A stretch of 32,195 bases of DNA from CAYFUR01 sp964346275 (GCA_964346275.1 CAYFUR010000041.1:1-32195); one strand, 5' to 3'. Positions 20,992 through 29,971 are shown, counted from the stretch's first letter. The notes: generated by a model from the sequence alone, not told the origin. Numbers and translations: made by a program.

Positions 20992-22803
20992 ATGAATGGA
21001 TTCAATCCGCATAACCCGATGATCGTCCAGTCGGACATGACCGTCCTGCTGGAAACCACCACCGATTTATATATCGAGGCGCGGGACGCCCTGGCCCGTT
21101 TCGCCGAGCTGGAAAAGAGCCCCGACTATATCCATACCTACCGCATCACGCCGCTGAGCCTGTGGAACGCCGCGGCCAGCGGAATGACGCCGGAGGAAAT
21201 CTCCGACGCGCTGGTTAATTACGCAAAATACCCGGTGCCCGAGAACGTCCTCATCCGCGTTCGCGAGCAGTCCGCCCGCTATGGCAAGCTCCAGCTTGTC
21301 AAAGAGGATGGAAAGCTGATCCTGAAGGGCCCGGACAAGCCCACCATGGTTCAGATCCAGCGCTACCGTTCGGTGAAGCCGTTCCTGAAAAACCAGATCG
21401 ATGAAACCAGCTTTGAAATCGAGCCGGACGACCGCGGCGCGCTCAAGCAGGCCCTGATCAAAGTCGAATTCCCCGTCGAGGATCTCGCCGGCTATACCGA
21501 TGGCGCCCCGCTCGATATCGAGCTGCGCGACAAGACCGCCTCCGGCGGCGAATTCCAGTTGCGCAACTATCAGCGGGATGCGGCGGAAATCTTCTATGCG
21601 GCCGGCGGCGAAACCGGCGGCAGCGGCGTGCTGGTTCTGCCCTGCGGCGCCGGCAAGACGATCATCGGCATCGCCACCATGGGCCGCGTGCGCCAGAAAA
21701 CCCTGATCCTGACCACCAATATCACCGCTCTGCGCCAGTGGCGCGCGGAACTCCTCGATAAGACCTCCCTCACCGAGAACCAGATTGGCGAGTATTCCGG
21801 CGAGGCGAAGGAGGTTCGCGACGTCACCATCACGACCTATCAACTCCTGACCTTCCGGAAAAAGAAGACCGACGAATTCGTCCACATGGATATCTTCAAT
21901 GCGGAAAATTGGGGCTTGATCGTCTACGACGAAGTCCACATGCTGCCTGCGCCGGTTTTTCGCGAGGTGGCCAACATCCAGGCGCGCCGCCGCCTGGGCC
22001 TGACCGCCACGCTGGTGCGCGAAGACGGGCTCGAAGACGACGTCTTCTCGCTCATCGGACCCAAGAAATACGACGTTCCATGGAAAAACCTGGAACAGCA
22101 GGGCTGGATCGCCAAGGCCAACTGCGTGGAAATCCGCGTTCCCCTGCCCCAGGCCATGCGAATGGACTATGCCACGACGGATCAGCGCGAGCAGTTCCGC
22201 ATGGCGTCGGAGAATCCCGTGAAGATTCCCGTCATCGAGGACCTGATCCGCAAACACTCCGACGACAGCATCATGATCATCGGCCAGTATTTATCCCAGC
22301 TGGCTTTGTTGTCCGAAGAATTCGACGCGCCGATCATCACCGGCAAAACGCCCAATAAGGAGCGGGAAGAGATTTACAAGAAATTCCGGACCGGCGAATA
22401 CCAGGTGATCATTGTCTCGAAAGTGGCGAACTTCGCCATCGATCTGCCCGACGCCAACGTCGCGATTCAGGTCAGCGGCACCTTCGGCTCTCGCCAGGAA
22501 GAAGCCCAGCGCCTCGGCCGAGTCCTGCGTCCGAAAGGACAAGGCAAAGAGAATGTCGCTCATTTTTATTCCGTGACGACCAAGGATACCTCCGAGCAGG
22601 ACTTCGCCAACAAGCGCCAGCGATTCCTCACCGAACAGGGATACAACTATACGTTCGAGTTCCTGGATATGACCGATGATCTGGAAAAACGCTCGGCGGA
22701 TTACTGGGACAAGATCAGTGCCCTGCGGGAAGCCGGGCGCATAGAAGAAGAGGCCGCGGAAACTTCTGGCGGCGCCACCACTCCCGGCGCGGCAAACAAG
22801 TAA
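20992..22803 (+). CDS. Bacterial XPB/Rad25-like superfamily 2 DNA helicase
   Basis: The 603-residue helicase resembles the bacterial/archaeal XPB group. Residues ~25-110 form the Helicase_C_3-like N-terminal module (HTYRITPLSLWNAAASGMTP... YPVPENVL... RYGKLQLV). Residues ~175-600 form the helicase core: the Q/FQLRNYQRDA segment, Walker A PCGAGKT (~219-225), DEVH (~314-317), LTATLVRED with the XPB-type R-E-D (~337), and motif VI EEAQRLGRVLRPK (~503-515). XPB unwinds or translocates on damaged DNA in repair, and in some bacteria is present without its eukaryotic partners. ATG 20992 is used; ATG 21019 (before IVQSDM) is equally possible because neither has a clear ribosome site. It is followed by a terminator, then its putative partner gene. 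Confidence 0.9.
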   Translation: MNGFNPHNPMIVQSDMTVLLETTTDLYIEARDALARFAELEKSPDYIHTYRITPLSLWNAAASGMTPEEISDALVNYAKYPVPENVLIRVREQSARYGKLQLVKEDGKLILKGPDKPTMVQIQRYRSVKPFLKNQIDETSFEIEPDDRGALKQALIKVEFPVEDLAGYTDGAPLDIELRDKTASGGEFQLRNYQRDAAEIFYAAGGETGGSGVLVLPCGAGKTIIGIATMGRVRQKTLILTTNITALRQWRAELLDKTSLTENQIGEYSGEAKEVRDVTITTYQLLTFRKKKTDEFVHMDIFNAENWGLIVYDEVHMLPAPVFREVANIQARRRLGLTATLVREDGLEDDVFSLIGPKKYDVPWKNLEQQGWIAKANCVEIRVPLPQAMRMDYATTDQREQFRMASENPVKIPVIEDLIRKHSDDSIMIIGQYLSQLALLSEEFDAPIITGKTPNKEREEIYKKFRTGEYQVIIVSKVANFAIDLPDANVAIQVSGTFGSRQEEAQRLGRVLRPKGQGKENVAHFYSVTTKDTSEQDFANKRQRFLTEQGYNYTFEFLDMTDDLEKRSADYWDKISALREAGRIEEEAAETSGGATTPGAANK

Positions 22804-22808
22804 CATCC

Positions 22809-22844
22809 GGTGCGCTGGCCTCCTCGGCCGGCGCACCCTTTTTC
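22809..22844 (+). terminator. Strong rho-independent terminator after XPB
   Basis: GGTGCGCTGGCC and GGCCGGCGCACC make a 12-bp stem with one T-G wobble and a TCCTC loop, followed by CTTTTTC. The stem lies directly after the stop codon and 52 bp before the next gene, so the partner gene is either read through at reduced level or has a separate promoter. Confidence 0.88.
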
Positions 22845-22896
22845 AACACCATGACCGCAGGGAACTTCGTCGCAGCCTGACACTGACAAGGGAACG

Positions 22897-25665
22897 ATGA
22901 AACTCAAAAGTATTCTGAAAATGCAATCGGTGGACATACTCCGCAAAATCGAGGAGTATTGGGACATCACCCCCGCCGACCTGTCTCACCAACAGACCGA
23001 AGAGGAACAGCGAAAGCAACTGATCGCGAACCTTTACCAGAGGCTCCAGAACCGGCCTCTGTGGGAAAAGGTCTTCAGCCGCCTGGCCAAGGAAGAACGG
23101 GACCTGGTCAACTTCCTCGCCATCCATGGCGGTGACCTCCACGTCAACGAAGTCCGCGACCGATTCTTCGAGGGGGACAGCGCGCGCCTCACGGAAACGG
23201 TCAACTCGCTCTCTCAGCGCGGCATCGTCTTCTTCGACTCCGTGCCCGACGTTGCCGAGGAACTCATCCTCGTCGGCATTCCCGAGCCCTTTCTCCGCTA
23301 TATCGAACTCCCCTCCTTCTGGGAAGGTTATCTCGGAAACTTCCTGAAGGAAAAAAGCAACAACGAGCTGAAGCATATCGCGACCCAGGGCCTTCGTGTT
23401 CAGCCGGAAAGCGCCTGCAAGAATTACCTGATCTGGCTCATACGCGAACACCTGCTCGATCCCAGGTTCCTTCGGAAATACCTGGAGCGCCTCCCCAGCG
23501 GCGCAAACCAGGTCCTCGATATTCTGTTCGATCGCAAAGGTGTCTGCGTCTATCGCGACCTGCTGGAACTCAATGTCCAGAAACGCTATGACCATACGCG
23601 AGGCGACGCGATCCAGTGGCTTCTCAACACCAGCGGCCTGCTGTTTACCGCGGTCCCCGGCGGTAACAAATACAACAACCTGCTGATGATTCCCCGCGAT
23701 GTGATGTATATCATCAATCATCACTTCCAGCCGGACAACCGTACGTTCCAGGAGCTCGACTCGGTGACCCTGATCAAGAAGGAACAGGCTCCCACCGTTG
23801 TTCTCGACAACAGCAATACGCTGATGCGCGACCTGGTGGTGTTCTGCAACTTCGTCGACCGCTATCCGGTCAAGATGCTCGCCACCGGCGGGATCGGGAA
23901 AAACGACCTCAAGAAGGTTCTTCCTCTGCTCAGCCGCTTCAAATCCTTGAAATATGCCGAGTTCCTCTCCCTTTTCGTCATCCAGAAGAAATTCCTCGTC
24001 TCCACCGGTGATTCCTACCGCGTATCCAATTCTTTCCTGCGATGGCTCGAAGACTCCCAGGCCGCCTACCGCGATATCGCCTGGTGGTGGCTCAAGTCCA
24101 CGGAGTGGAACGAGGAATTCGTCGAGGGCAATACGGTCCACATCGAGCCTCACCCCGCGGGGCTGACGTCCATCGTCGCTTTCCGGCGGACTGTTATCGA
24201 GACGCTCAACGAAATGCCCCGCGATCGCTGGTGCGTTTTCAAAGGCTTTCTCGAGGAAGTCCTTCCCACCGTGGAGCAGGAGATTCCCGGGCGCGGCGAA
24301 CCTCTCGTTTACGACAAGCATACGCGCAGCAACGCCCTGGTCGTTGAATCCATCGTGGCGGAATGCCTCCAATGGCTCGGCATCCTGGCCGTTGGCCTCA
24401 AGCACGAGAAAGACACCGAAGTGATTGGCCAGAGAATCGGCGACGGCAAAGTGATGAAGGCGCGCGGTGGCAGCCGCGGCCGCCCCCGCAAGCAGCCGGA
24501 CATTGAATTCACCTTCCGCTTCACCGACCTGGGTCGTTACGTCTTCCACCATCACCCCGAGCACTGGGGCGAACTGTTCCAATCCGAGGACGAGGACGAT
24601 ATCGCCCCGATGCAGTTCGACGTGGATCAGTTCATCGTCCAGCCCACCCACGAGGTGATTGTTCCGCCGGACCTGAAACTCCGCACGTTTTACCACCTCA
24701 ACGAAATCGCGGCGATCAAGTCCATCGATGTGATGTCGATCCTGACCATCACCCGCGACAGTGTCCGGGAGGGTCTGGACCGGGGGCTTCGCGGCGAGGA
24801 AATGCTCGATTTTCTTCACAAAAACTCCCGGACCCCGATCCCCGATTCCCTGAACCAGCTCATCCGCGATGCGGCCCAAAAGCATGGCGAAGTGAACATG
24901 GGATATGCCGGCGGGGATATCATTATAGACGATCAGCCGTTGCTGGAACAAATCCGCCTTAACAAAAAAATTGCCCCGGCGATCAAGGATGTTGTGGACA
25001 ACCGTCTGGTGCTGCTTCGGCCTGACGCAGACGTGAAGCGCCTTGCCCGCGAGCTGCAAAAGGTCGGCTTCATGCCCCGCCTTGGCAGCGAACATGTCCA
25101 CATGCGCGAGGACGACCAGTTCCATCTGACGCTCTCACGCGAAGACATGTATACTCTCATCGCCGCGGTGCAATATACGCGGGAATGCCGCGACGAACAC
25201 GGAAAATCCGTAACCGAGCAGCGCATGACCCCGCTCCTCGAGCGGCTGAAACCGGACCCGCGGACCTTCCAGGCACTGAACGACCTGGCCGAGCCTCTCG
25301 TCAAGACCTGGGCGCGCACCTCGCGCTCCGCTCTCGAATCAAAGATCGACGACGTGAAGGACAAATATCAGTCGCAGATCAGCCAGATCGTGAACACCAC
25401 GATGCCCCGCGGCGTCTCGAAGCGCAACTTCGATGGTCCGGACCCGGCCAGCGATCTCGACGATATCGAGCGCATGCTGGACTTTGCCGTGGAAAACGAG
25501 TTCGATATTGAGATTCAATACGTGAAAAACAACCGCGACGAAGTCAAAGAAATCGTTTCGCCGGAAAGCGTCGAGCGCGACCGTCTTCTCGGCCGCTGCC
25601 GCTCCCGCGGGAATGCTTTCGCGGTCTATCGGATCGAGCGCATCCAGGAGGCCCGCCTGATTTAG
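22897..25665 (+). CDS. XPB-associated protein: Helicase_C_3-like module, AT-hook and WYL-like domain
   Basis: The 922-residue protein starts at ATG 22897 behind AAGGGA. No Walker A or B is visible, so it is not a helicase itself. Its long helical N-terminal half has winged-helix-like repeats (ERDLVNFLAIHGGDLHVNEVRDRF). Around residue 521-530 is a classic AT-hook core, GGSRGRPRKQP. Residues ~575-670 (FIVQPTHEVIVPPDLKLRTF to the SRTPIPDSLNQLIRDAAQKHGEV segment) match the Helicase_C_3 (PF13625) pattern and visibly parallel the XPB N-terminus. The last ~75 residues (ERMLDFAVENEFDIEIQYVKN, then VYRIERI) look like a WYL domain, a nucleic-acid or ligand-sensing SH3-like fold. Actinobacteria also carry a Helicase_C_3 protein beside XPB. 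It is probably a partner or regulator of the helicase; repair and defence are both possible. Confidence 0.8.
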   Translation: MKLKSILKMQSVDILRKIEEYWDITPADLSHQQTEEEQRKQLIANLYQRLQNRPLWEKVFSRLAKEERDLVNFLAIHGGDLHVNEVRDRFFEGDSARLTETVNSLSQRGIVFFDSVPDVAEELILVGIPEPFLRYIELPSFWEGYLGNFLKEKSNNELKHIATQGLRVQPESACKNYLIWLIREHLLDPRFLRKYLERLPSGANQVLDILFDRKGVCVYRDLLELNVQKRYDHTRGDAIQWLLNTSGLLFTAVPGGNKYNNLLMIPRDVMYIINHHFQPDNRTFQELDSVTLIKKEQAPTVVLDNSNTLMRDLVVFCNFVDRYPVKMLATGGIGKNDLKKVLPLLSRFKSLKYAEFLSLFVIQKKFLVSTGDSYRVSNSFLRWLEDSQAAYRDIAWWWLKSTEWNEEFVEGNTVHIEPHPAGLTSIVAFRRTVIETLNEMPRDRWCVFKGFLEEVLPTVEQEIPGRGEPLVYDKHTRSNALVVESIVAECLQWLGILAVGLKHEKDTEVIGQRIGDGKVMKARGGSRGRPRKQPDIEFTFRFTDLGRYVFHHHPEHWGELFQSEDEDDIAPMQFDVDQFIVQPTHEVIVPPDLKLRTFYHLNEIAAIKSIDVMSILTITRDSVREGLDRGLRGEEMLDFLHKNSRTPIPDSLNQLIRDAAQKHGEVNMGYAGGDIIIDDQPLLEQIRLNKKIAPAIKDVVDNRLVLLRPDADVKRLARELQKVGFMPRLGSEHVHMREDDQFHLTLSREDMYTLIAAVQYTRECRDEHGKSVTEQRMTPLLERLKPDPRTFQALNDLAEPLVKTWARTSRSALESKIDDVKDKYQSQISQIVNTTMPRGVSKRNFDGPDPASDLDDIERMLDFAVENEFDIEIQYVKNNRDEVKEIVSPESVERDRLLGRCRSRGNAFAVYRIERIQEARLI

Positions 25666-25689
25666 GCTTCACCCAGAGGAAACCATTCC

Positions 25690-25723
25690 GGGCGGAGGGA
25701 TCCAACCACTCCGCCCTTTTTTC
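25690..25723 (+). terminator. Rho-independent terminator before rph
   Basis: GGGCGGAG and CTCCGCCC form a perfect 8-bp stem around an 11-nt loop and are followed by TTTTTTC. It closes the helicase-partner transcription unit 25 bp after its stop and separates it from rph. Confidence 0.88.
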
Positions 25724-25746
25724 ATACCAATTGGAGCAACGGAATA

Positions 25747-26487
25747 ATGCGTATAGACGGACGGGAAAACGATCAGCTTCGCGACATCAGGATCACCCCT
25801 GGATATCTTCGTTTCGCCGAGGGCAGCGCCCTCATCGAGTGGGGCAAGAACAAGGTCATCTGCGCCGCCACAGTGGATCAGCGCGTGCCCCCTTACCTCA
25901 TCGGCTCGGGCAAGGGGTGGGTCACGGCCGAATACGCCATGCTGCCCCGCAGCGCCAAGCAGCGCATCCAGCGCGACGCCTCCCGCGCCAAGCCCAACAG
26001 CCGCGCCATTGAAATCCAGCGTCTCATCGGCCGGTCGCTGCGCACCATCGTCGATCTCCCCGCCTTCGGCGAGCGGACCATCCAGATCGATTGCGACGTC
26101 ATCGAATCCGACGGCGGCACGCGTACCGCATCGATCACGGGCGCCTTTGTCGCCCTCGCCCTTGCCATCGAACGCATGCGTAAAGACGGCCAGATCAGCG
26201 AGAAAACCCGCCTCATTAAAGACTACCTCGCCGCCACGAGCGTCGGCGTGGTGGAAGGGAAACCCGTCCTTGACCTGAATTACCTCGAAGACTCCACCGC
26301 CCAGACGGACATGAATGTCGTCATGACCGGATCCGATACCTTCGTGGAAATCCAGGGCACCGCCGAGCAGGTCGCTTTCGATGAAGACGAACTCGCCCAA
26401 ATGCTCGCCCTTGCGAAGAAAGGTGTGCGCGACCTTGTCGCCATTCAGAAATCGATTCTCAATCTCGACCTGGAGGCAAAACCATGA
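25747..26487 (+). CDS. rph: Ribonuclease PH
   Basis: RNase PH is a phosphorolytic 3'-5' exoribonuclease that trims tRNA 3' ends as a hexamer. At 246 residues the length is normal. N-terminal RIDGRENDQLRDIRITPGYL, WVTAEYAMLPRSAKQR, AIEIQRLIGRSLR, the catalytic-site region DCDVIESDGGTRTASITGAFVAL and DLNYLEDSTAQTDMNVVMTGS are all standard family blocks, including the paired Arg residues and the acidic Asp in LEDS-A-x-T-D. The start at ATG 25747 is preceded by GGAG and overlaps a GTATAGAC word two codons in. The stop overlaps the next start by four bases (ATGA), so the two are translationally coupled. Confidence 0.97.
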   Translation: MRIDGRENDQLRDIRITPGYLRFAEGSALIEWGKNKVICAATVDQRVPPYLIGSGKGWVTAEYAMLPRSAKQRIQRDASRAKPNSRAIEIQRLIGRSLRTIVDLPAFGERTIQIDCDVIESDGGTRTASITGAFVALALAIERMRKDGQISEKTRLIKDYLAATSVGVVEGKPVLDLNYLEDSTAQTDMNVVMTGSDTFVEIQGTAEQVAFDEDELAQMLALAKKGVRDLVAIQKSILNLDLEAKP

Positions 26488-27347
26488 AAGCCGCCTTCCT
26501 CGGTCTCGGCGTCATGGGCCAATCCATGGCGAGCCACCTGCTGGAAAAGATGGGCGCGCTGGTTGTCTATAACCGCACCCGGTCGAAAACGGATTCCCTC
26601 GTCGAGAAGGGCGCCCTCCGTGCGGAAACCCCCGCCGACGCCGCGCGCCAGGCCGATATCATCTGTCTCTGTGTCGCTGACACCCCGGACGTCGAAGAAG
26701 TCGTTTTCGGCGAGAACGGGATCTATACGGCTCTCCAGCCGGGAAGCCTGGTGATCGATTTCTCCACCATCTCCGCCGCGGCCACCGAGGAATTCGCGGA
26801 AAAGGCGGCGGAGAAAAAAACAGGATGGGTGGATGCCCCCATCAGCGGCGGCGACGTTGGCGCGCGCAACGCCACCTTGTCGATTATGGCAGGCGGCTCC
26901 CCGGACGATTTCCAGCGCGCCCGGCCAATCTTTGAAGCCGTCGGCAAATCCATTCACCACATGGGCCCCACCGGCCACGGACAACGCACCAAAATGGCCA
27001 ACCAGATTGCCTGTTGCGGCACCATTGCCTCCATGGCCGAGGCCCTCAACTTCGCCAGAGAAAAGGGGATGGACACCGGACGGGTGCTGGAGGCTATCAG
27101 CGGCGGCGCCGGCGGAAGCTGGTCGCTCTCCAACTATGGCCCCCGCGTTCTGAACGGCGATTTCGACCCCGGCTTCTCCGTCCGCCTCATGGCCAAGGAT
27201 CTCCGCCTCGTGGCCGAAGCGATGGAGAATCTGACCGGCGATTACACCGCGACCCAGCACATGCGCCAGGTCTTCGATCGTTTGAATGACGAAGGGGAAG
27301 GCGATCGGGGCGTTCAGGCTTCCATTCGCAAAAAAGGATGGGAGTGA
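26484..27347 (+). CDS. 3-hydroxyisobutyrate-dehydrogenase-family oxidoreductase
   Basis: The 287-residue protein is a beta-hydroxyacid dehydrogenase. The N-terminal cofactor motif is FLGLGVMG (5-12), with NRT after the second strand, suggesting NADP(H) is possible. The substrate-binding block is DAPISGGDVGARNATLSIMAGG. The catalytic Lys lies in TKMANQ, and NYGPRVLNGDF plus KDLRLVAE complete the family pattern. The exact substrate (3-hydroxyisobutyrate, tartronate semialdehyde, glyoxylate or succinic semialdehyde) cannot be chosen from the sequence. The start overlaps the rph stop as ATGA. No functional link to RNase PH is obvious; the coupling may be simply organisational. Confidence 0.88.
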   Translation: MKAAFLGLGVMGQSMASHLLEKMGALVVYNRTRSKTDSLVEKGALRAETPADAARQADIICLCVADTPDVEEVVFGENGIYTALQPGSLVIDFSTISAAATEEFAEKAAEKKTGWVDAPISGGDVGARNATLSIMAGGSPDDFQRARPIFEAVGKSIHHMGPTGHGQRTKMANQIACCGTIASMAEALNFAREKGMDTGRVLEAISGGAGGSWSLSNYGPRVLNGDFDPGFSVRLMAKDLRLVAEAMENLTGDYTATQHMRQVFDRLNDEGEGDRGVQASIRKKGWE

Positions 27348-27441
27348 AGACTCCCACTTTGGCCAATCCAAGCGATTTCGCCTGACAAGGGCACTTTCTT
27401 TCGCTAGACCCGTGTTCCACCAATACTTCCCGGGGGAGCCT

Positions 27442-27993
27442 ATGAGTCCATTGCCGGTCTTTCAGGATAAGACGAATTCATCCACGATCCTTCTGGTGAT
27501 GCGCCATGGCATTGCCGAGCCCCGGGAAATCGCCGCAACCGATGAGGAAGACGCCCGCCGCGCGCTGACAGCCAAGGGACGCCGCCGCGTCCAGGATATG
27601 GCCACGCTTCTCAAGACCCTCGGGCTGATTCCCACCACCTATTTATCCAGCCCCCGTATCCGGGCCTTTCAAACGGCGGATATTATTTGTGATACTTTTT
27701 CCCCCAAGAAATCCATTCTCCGCACCGATTCGCTCGATTTCCATGGCAACTGGAGCGCCGTTGTCTCGGAAGTCGCCCGCGCCGCCCCCTCCGGCGGCAT
27801 CGTTCTCGCCGCTGGCCATGAACCCTGTTGCAGCGAATACGTCACCCAAGCCGTCCTGCCCGATCACATCATTTTTTCCGTAAAGAAGGCTGGGGTTATC
27901 GGCCTTTCCTGGAAGGGTAGCATCCAGGAAAGCGGCGCCAGCTTCCTCTTCTACATCACGCCGAAAATGGCCCGCCGCAGCCTCAATGAGTAA
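27442..27993 (+). CDS. sixA: Histidine-phosphatase (SixA-like)
   Basis: The 183-residue protein starts at ATG 27442 behind GGGGGAG; the frame extends into the previous gene without a better start. LLVMRHGIAEPRE holds the phosphate-accepting His22 of the RHG motif. SSPRIRAFQTADII supplies the second Arg. AAGHEPCCSEYV supplies the second His and acid. Short branch-2 histidine phosphatases of this type (SixA) remove phosphate from phosphohistidine proteins, in E. coli from phosphotransfer proteins. No two-component gene is in the window, so the target here is unknown. Confidence 0.85.
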   Translation: MSPLPVFQDKTNSSTILLVMRHGIAEPREIAATDEEDARRALTAKGRRRVQDMATLLKTLGLIPTTYLSSPRIRAFQTADIICDTFSPKKSILRTDSLDFHGNWSAVVSEVARAAPSGGIVLAAGHEPCCSEYVTQAVLPDHIIFSVKKAGVIGLSWKGSIQESGASFLFYITPKMARRSLNE

Positions 27994-28035
27994 AGCATTC
28001 TCATCCTCCCGGCGATTTGCGGTTTACCTCTTCGC

Positions 28036-28064
28036 TTGACCTGACTTTTGCTGCCCCCTTTATC
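28036..28064 (+). promoter_or_regulatory. Weak promoter candidate before second moxR
   Basis: TTGACC and TTTATC are separated by 17 bp and lie 31-59 bp before ATG 28095. The -10 matches the consensus only partly, so this is tentative. It fits an independent start of transcription after sixA. Confidence 0.35.
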
Positions 28065-28094
28065 TCGGACACAATCCATCCCGGCGGGAGAGGT

Positions 28095-29045
28095 ATGCTG
28101 ACAAAGAATTTTCAGGCCAATGTTGAAAAGCTGCGCAACAACGTCACCTCGGTCATCCGGGGGAAAGATGAAGTCGTGGAAATGTGTATCGTGGCGCTTC
28201 TCGCCCGGGGCCATATCCTTCTCGAGGATATCCCCGGCGTCGGGAAAACCACACTTGCCCAAACCCTTTCCCGCTCGATCCACTGTTCTTTCCAGCGCAT
28301 CCAGTTCACCTCCGACATGCTTCCCTCCGATATTCTCGGCGTCACCATCTACGACCAGGATAAGAAGGAGTTCGAATTCCGCCCGGGGCCTCTTTTCGCC
28401 AGCGTGGTCCTCGCCGATGAAATCAACCGCACCACGCCCAAGACCCAGTCGGCTCTCCTCGAGGCCATGAACGTCGGCAAAGTCACCATGGACGGCCGCC
28501 TTTATCCGCTGCCCCAGCCCTTCATCGTCCTGGCGACCCAGAACCCGGTGGAATTCCATGGTACCTTTCCGCTGCCCAAATCCCAGATGGATCGCTTTCT
28601 CATGCGGCTGCATATCGGCTATCCCGCCCGCCAGGCCGAGATCCAGGTGCTCCGGGAACAGCAGATGACCACCGAGGCCTCCAATGTCGAAGCGGTGCTT
28701 TCCGGCGAGGAAGTCCTCGAGATGCAGGAAGCCGCCGCCAGCGTCAAGGTGGACGACGATATCCTGGACTACATGGTGCGGGTCGCCGAGGCAACGCGCA
28801 CCAGCTCGCTCCTCGAACTGGGATGCTCCCCCCGCGGAGCCATCGCCATGCGCCGTTGTGCCCAGGCCCTCGCGGCTCTCCGGGGACGCGACTTTGTGAC
28901 CCCGGACGATGTGAAAGAAGTCGCCATCCCGACTCTTGCCCACCGCATTCAGGTCGCCCGCACTTTCGATGTCAGCGGCTTTTCCCTGCGCGAGGACGAA
29001 AACGCCGTTCGCCGCATTATGGATGAAGTCTCCGTTCCTTTGTGA
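28095..29045 (+). CDS. MoxR-family AAA+ ATPase (copy 2)
   Basis: The 316-residue AAA+ ATPase starts at ATG 28095 (GGGAGAGG upstream). Walker A is DIPGVGKTT (~47-55). Walker B/MoxR signature is VLADEINRTTPKTQSALLEAM. Sensor 1 is ATQNPVEFHGTFPLPKSQMDRFLMR. The lid has GCSPRGAIAMRR. It is clearly a paralogue of the 3932-4942 gene with diverged surrounding residues. No DUF58 or vWA gene follows within the window. Instead a membrane protein of unknown family and a DsbD-like gene lie downstream, so its partners are unusual or elsewhere. Confidence 0.92.
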   Translation: MLTKNFQANVEKLRNNVTSVIRGKDEVVEMCIVALLARGHILLEDIPGVGKTTLAQTLSRSIHCSFQRIQFTSDMLPSDILGVTIYDQDKKEFEFRPGPLFASVVLADEINRTTPKTQSALLEAMNVGKVTMDGRLYPLPQPFIVLATQNPVEFHGTFPLPKSQMDRFLMRLHIGYPARQAEIQVLREQQMTTEASNVEAVLSGEEVLEMQEAAASVKVDDDILDYMVRVAEATRTSSLLELGCSPRGAIAMRRCAQALAALRGRDFVTPDDVKEVAIPTLAHRIQVARTFDVSGFSLREDENAVRRIMDEVSVPL

Positions 29046-29215
29046 ACGGCTGAGACGGGATTTTCCCACTGGATTTCCGTTTTCCACTGGCAATTGCCCG
29101 CCCATTGCTCTCAGATTTCGCTTTCGCCGGACAGTCAAACCCTTTTGGATTGGCCGATTACAAGTTCCCCCAACGCCTTTCGCGAGCAAATAACTCTTCT
29201 TCGAAAACGAGGCAT

Positions 29216-29971
29216 ATGGCTAGCACCGACACGATCATTAAAGTCCTCGAATGGAGCCCCCTCGTCGCCATAACGGCAGGCGGCGTGTTTTTTTCCCTCT
29301 TGGTTGATTATGTCACGCCGGGGAGAAAAGGAAAGCTGCGCACCGAGCGCGATCACTTCTTTCCCAACTTCGCCGTGGAAGACGTTCGCAAGGAGATGGA
29401 AAAGCGCCTGGTTGCGGAAAACTTCGAACTCGAGCAAACGAACGATCCGAATCTCCTCCGCGCCCACCGCAAAAAACGCCGGCCGAAGGATTCCGTCATG
29501 CGGAATTATCCCTTCGAAAACCTGAAGCTCGATGTCGAGGTCCGCTTTACCCCTCGCGAGGATGGAGTGATCGCCAAGATGGCTGTTGGGACGCCCTCCA
29601 CCATCACCCGCGACACCGGCGAGTCCACCTATCTCGAGGCCATCCTCGATTACATCATGCTGCGCAACGACCTCACCCAGGTCGGTCCCGTCCCCAGCAC
29701 GAGCGCCCACCTCTCCCTCTACTCCTCGATCCTCTATGTCTTCCTGCCCTTCCTCTTTTTTCTCCCAGGCATGCTGGGCGATTACGCCAACGCCTTTATC
29801 TTCGGCCTTGTGGTTGCCGCCGTGGCGGAATTTGTCGGCGCGGGCTGGGGAATTCTCCAGGTGCTTGTCGGCCAGGGCCGTTATTCCGGCATCAAGCCCG
29901 CTCTCATTGCCATTGTCCTGACCATCGTGGGCGCCGCCCTTTCGATCGCTTTTTACATGATGTCCGGCTAG
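29216..29971 (+). CDS. Conserved-looking membrane protein of unknown function
   Basis: ATG 29216 (GAGG upstream) gives 251 residues. One N-terminal helix (SPLVAITAGGVFFSLLVDYV) precedes a soluble alpha/beta region (~residues 35-150) with a basic patch RAHRKKRRPKD, and three closing helices (SSILYVFLPFLFFLPGML, AFIFGLVVAAVAEFVGAGWG, ALIAIVLTIVGAALSIAFY). I do not recognise a family. It lies between the second moxR and the DsbD-like gene on the same strand, 170 bp after moxR. In the gap TTTTCC-ACTGG occurs twice in 30 bp; nothing else is seen there. Confidence 0.65.
   Translation: MASTDTIIKVLEWSPLVAITAGGVFFSLLVDYVTPGRKGKLRTERDHFFPNFAVEDVRKEMEKRLVAENFELEQTNDPNLLRAHRKKRRPKDSVMRNYPFENLKLDVEVRFTPREDGVIAKMAVGTPSTITRDTGESTYLEAILDYIMLRNDLTQVGPVPSTSAHLSLYSSILYVFLPFLFFLPGMLGDYANAFIFGLVVAAVAEFVGAGWGILQVLVGQGRYSGIKPALIAIVLTIVGAALSIAFYMMSG

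Noticed and set aside
22843..25125. 760-codon minus-strand open frame opposite the XPB companion
   Set aside because: It is the antisense of a gene with recognisable domains and ribosome site. Its own product has no recognisable motif.
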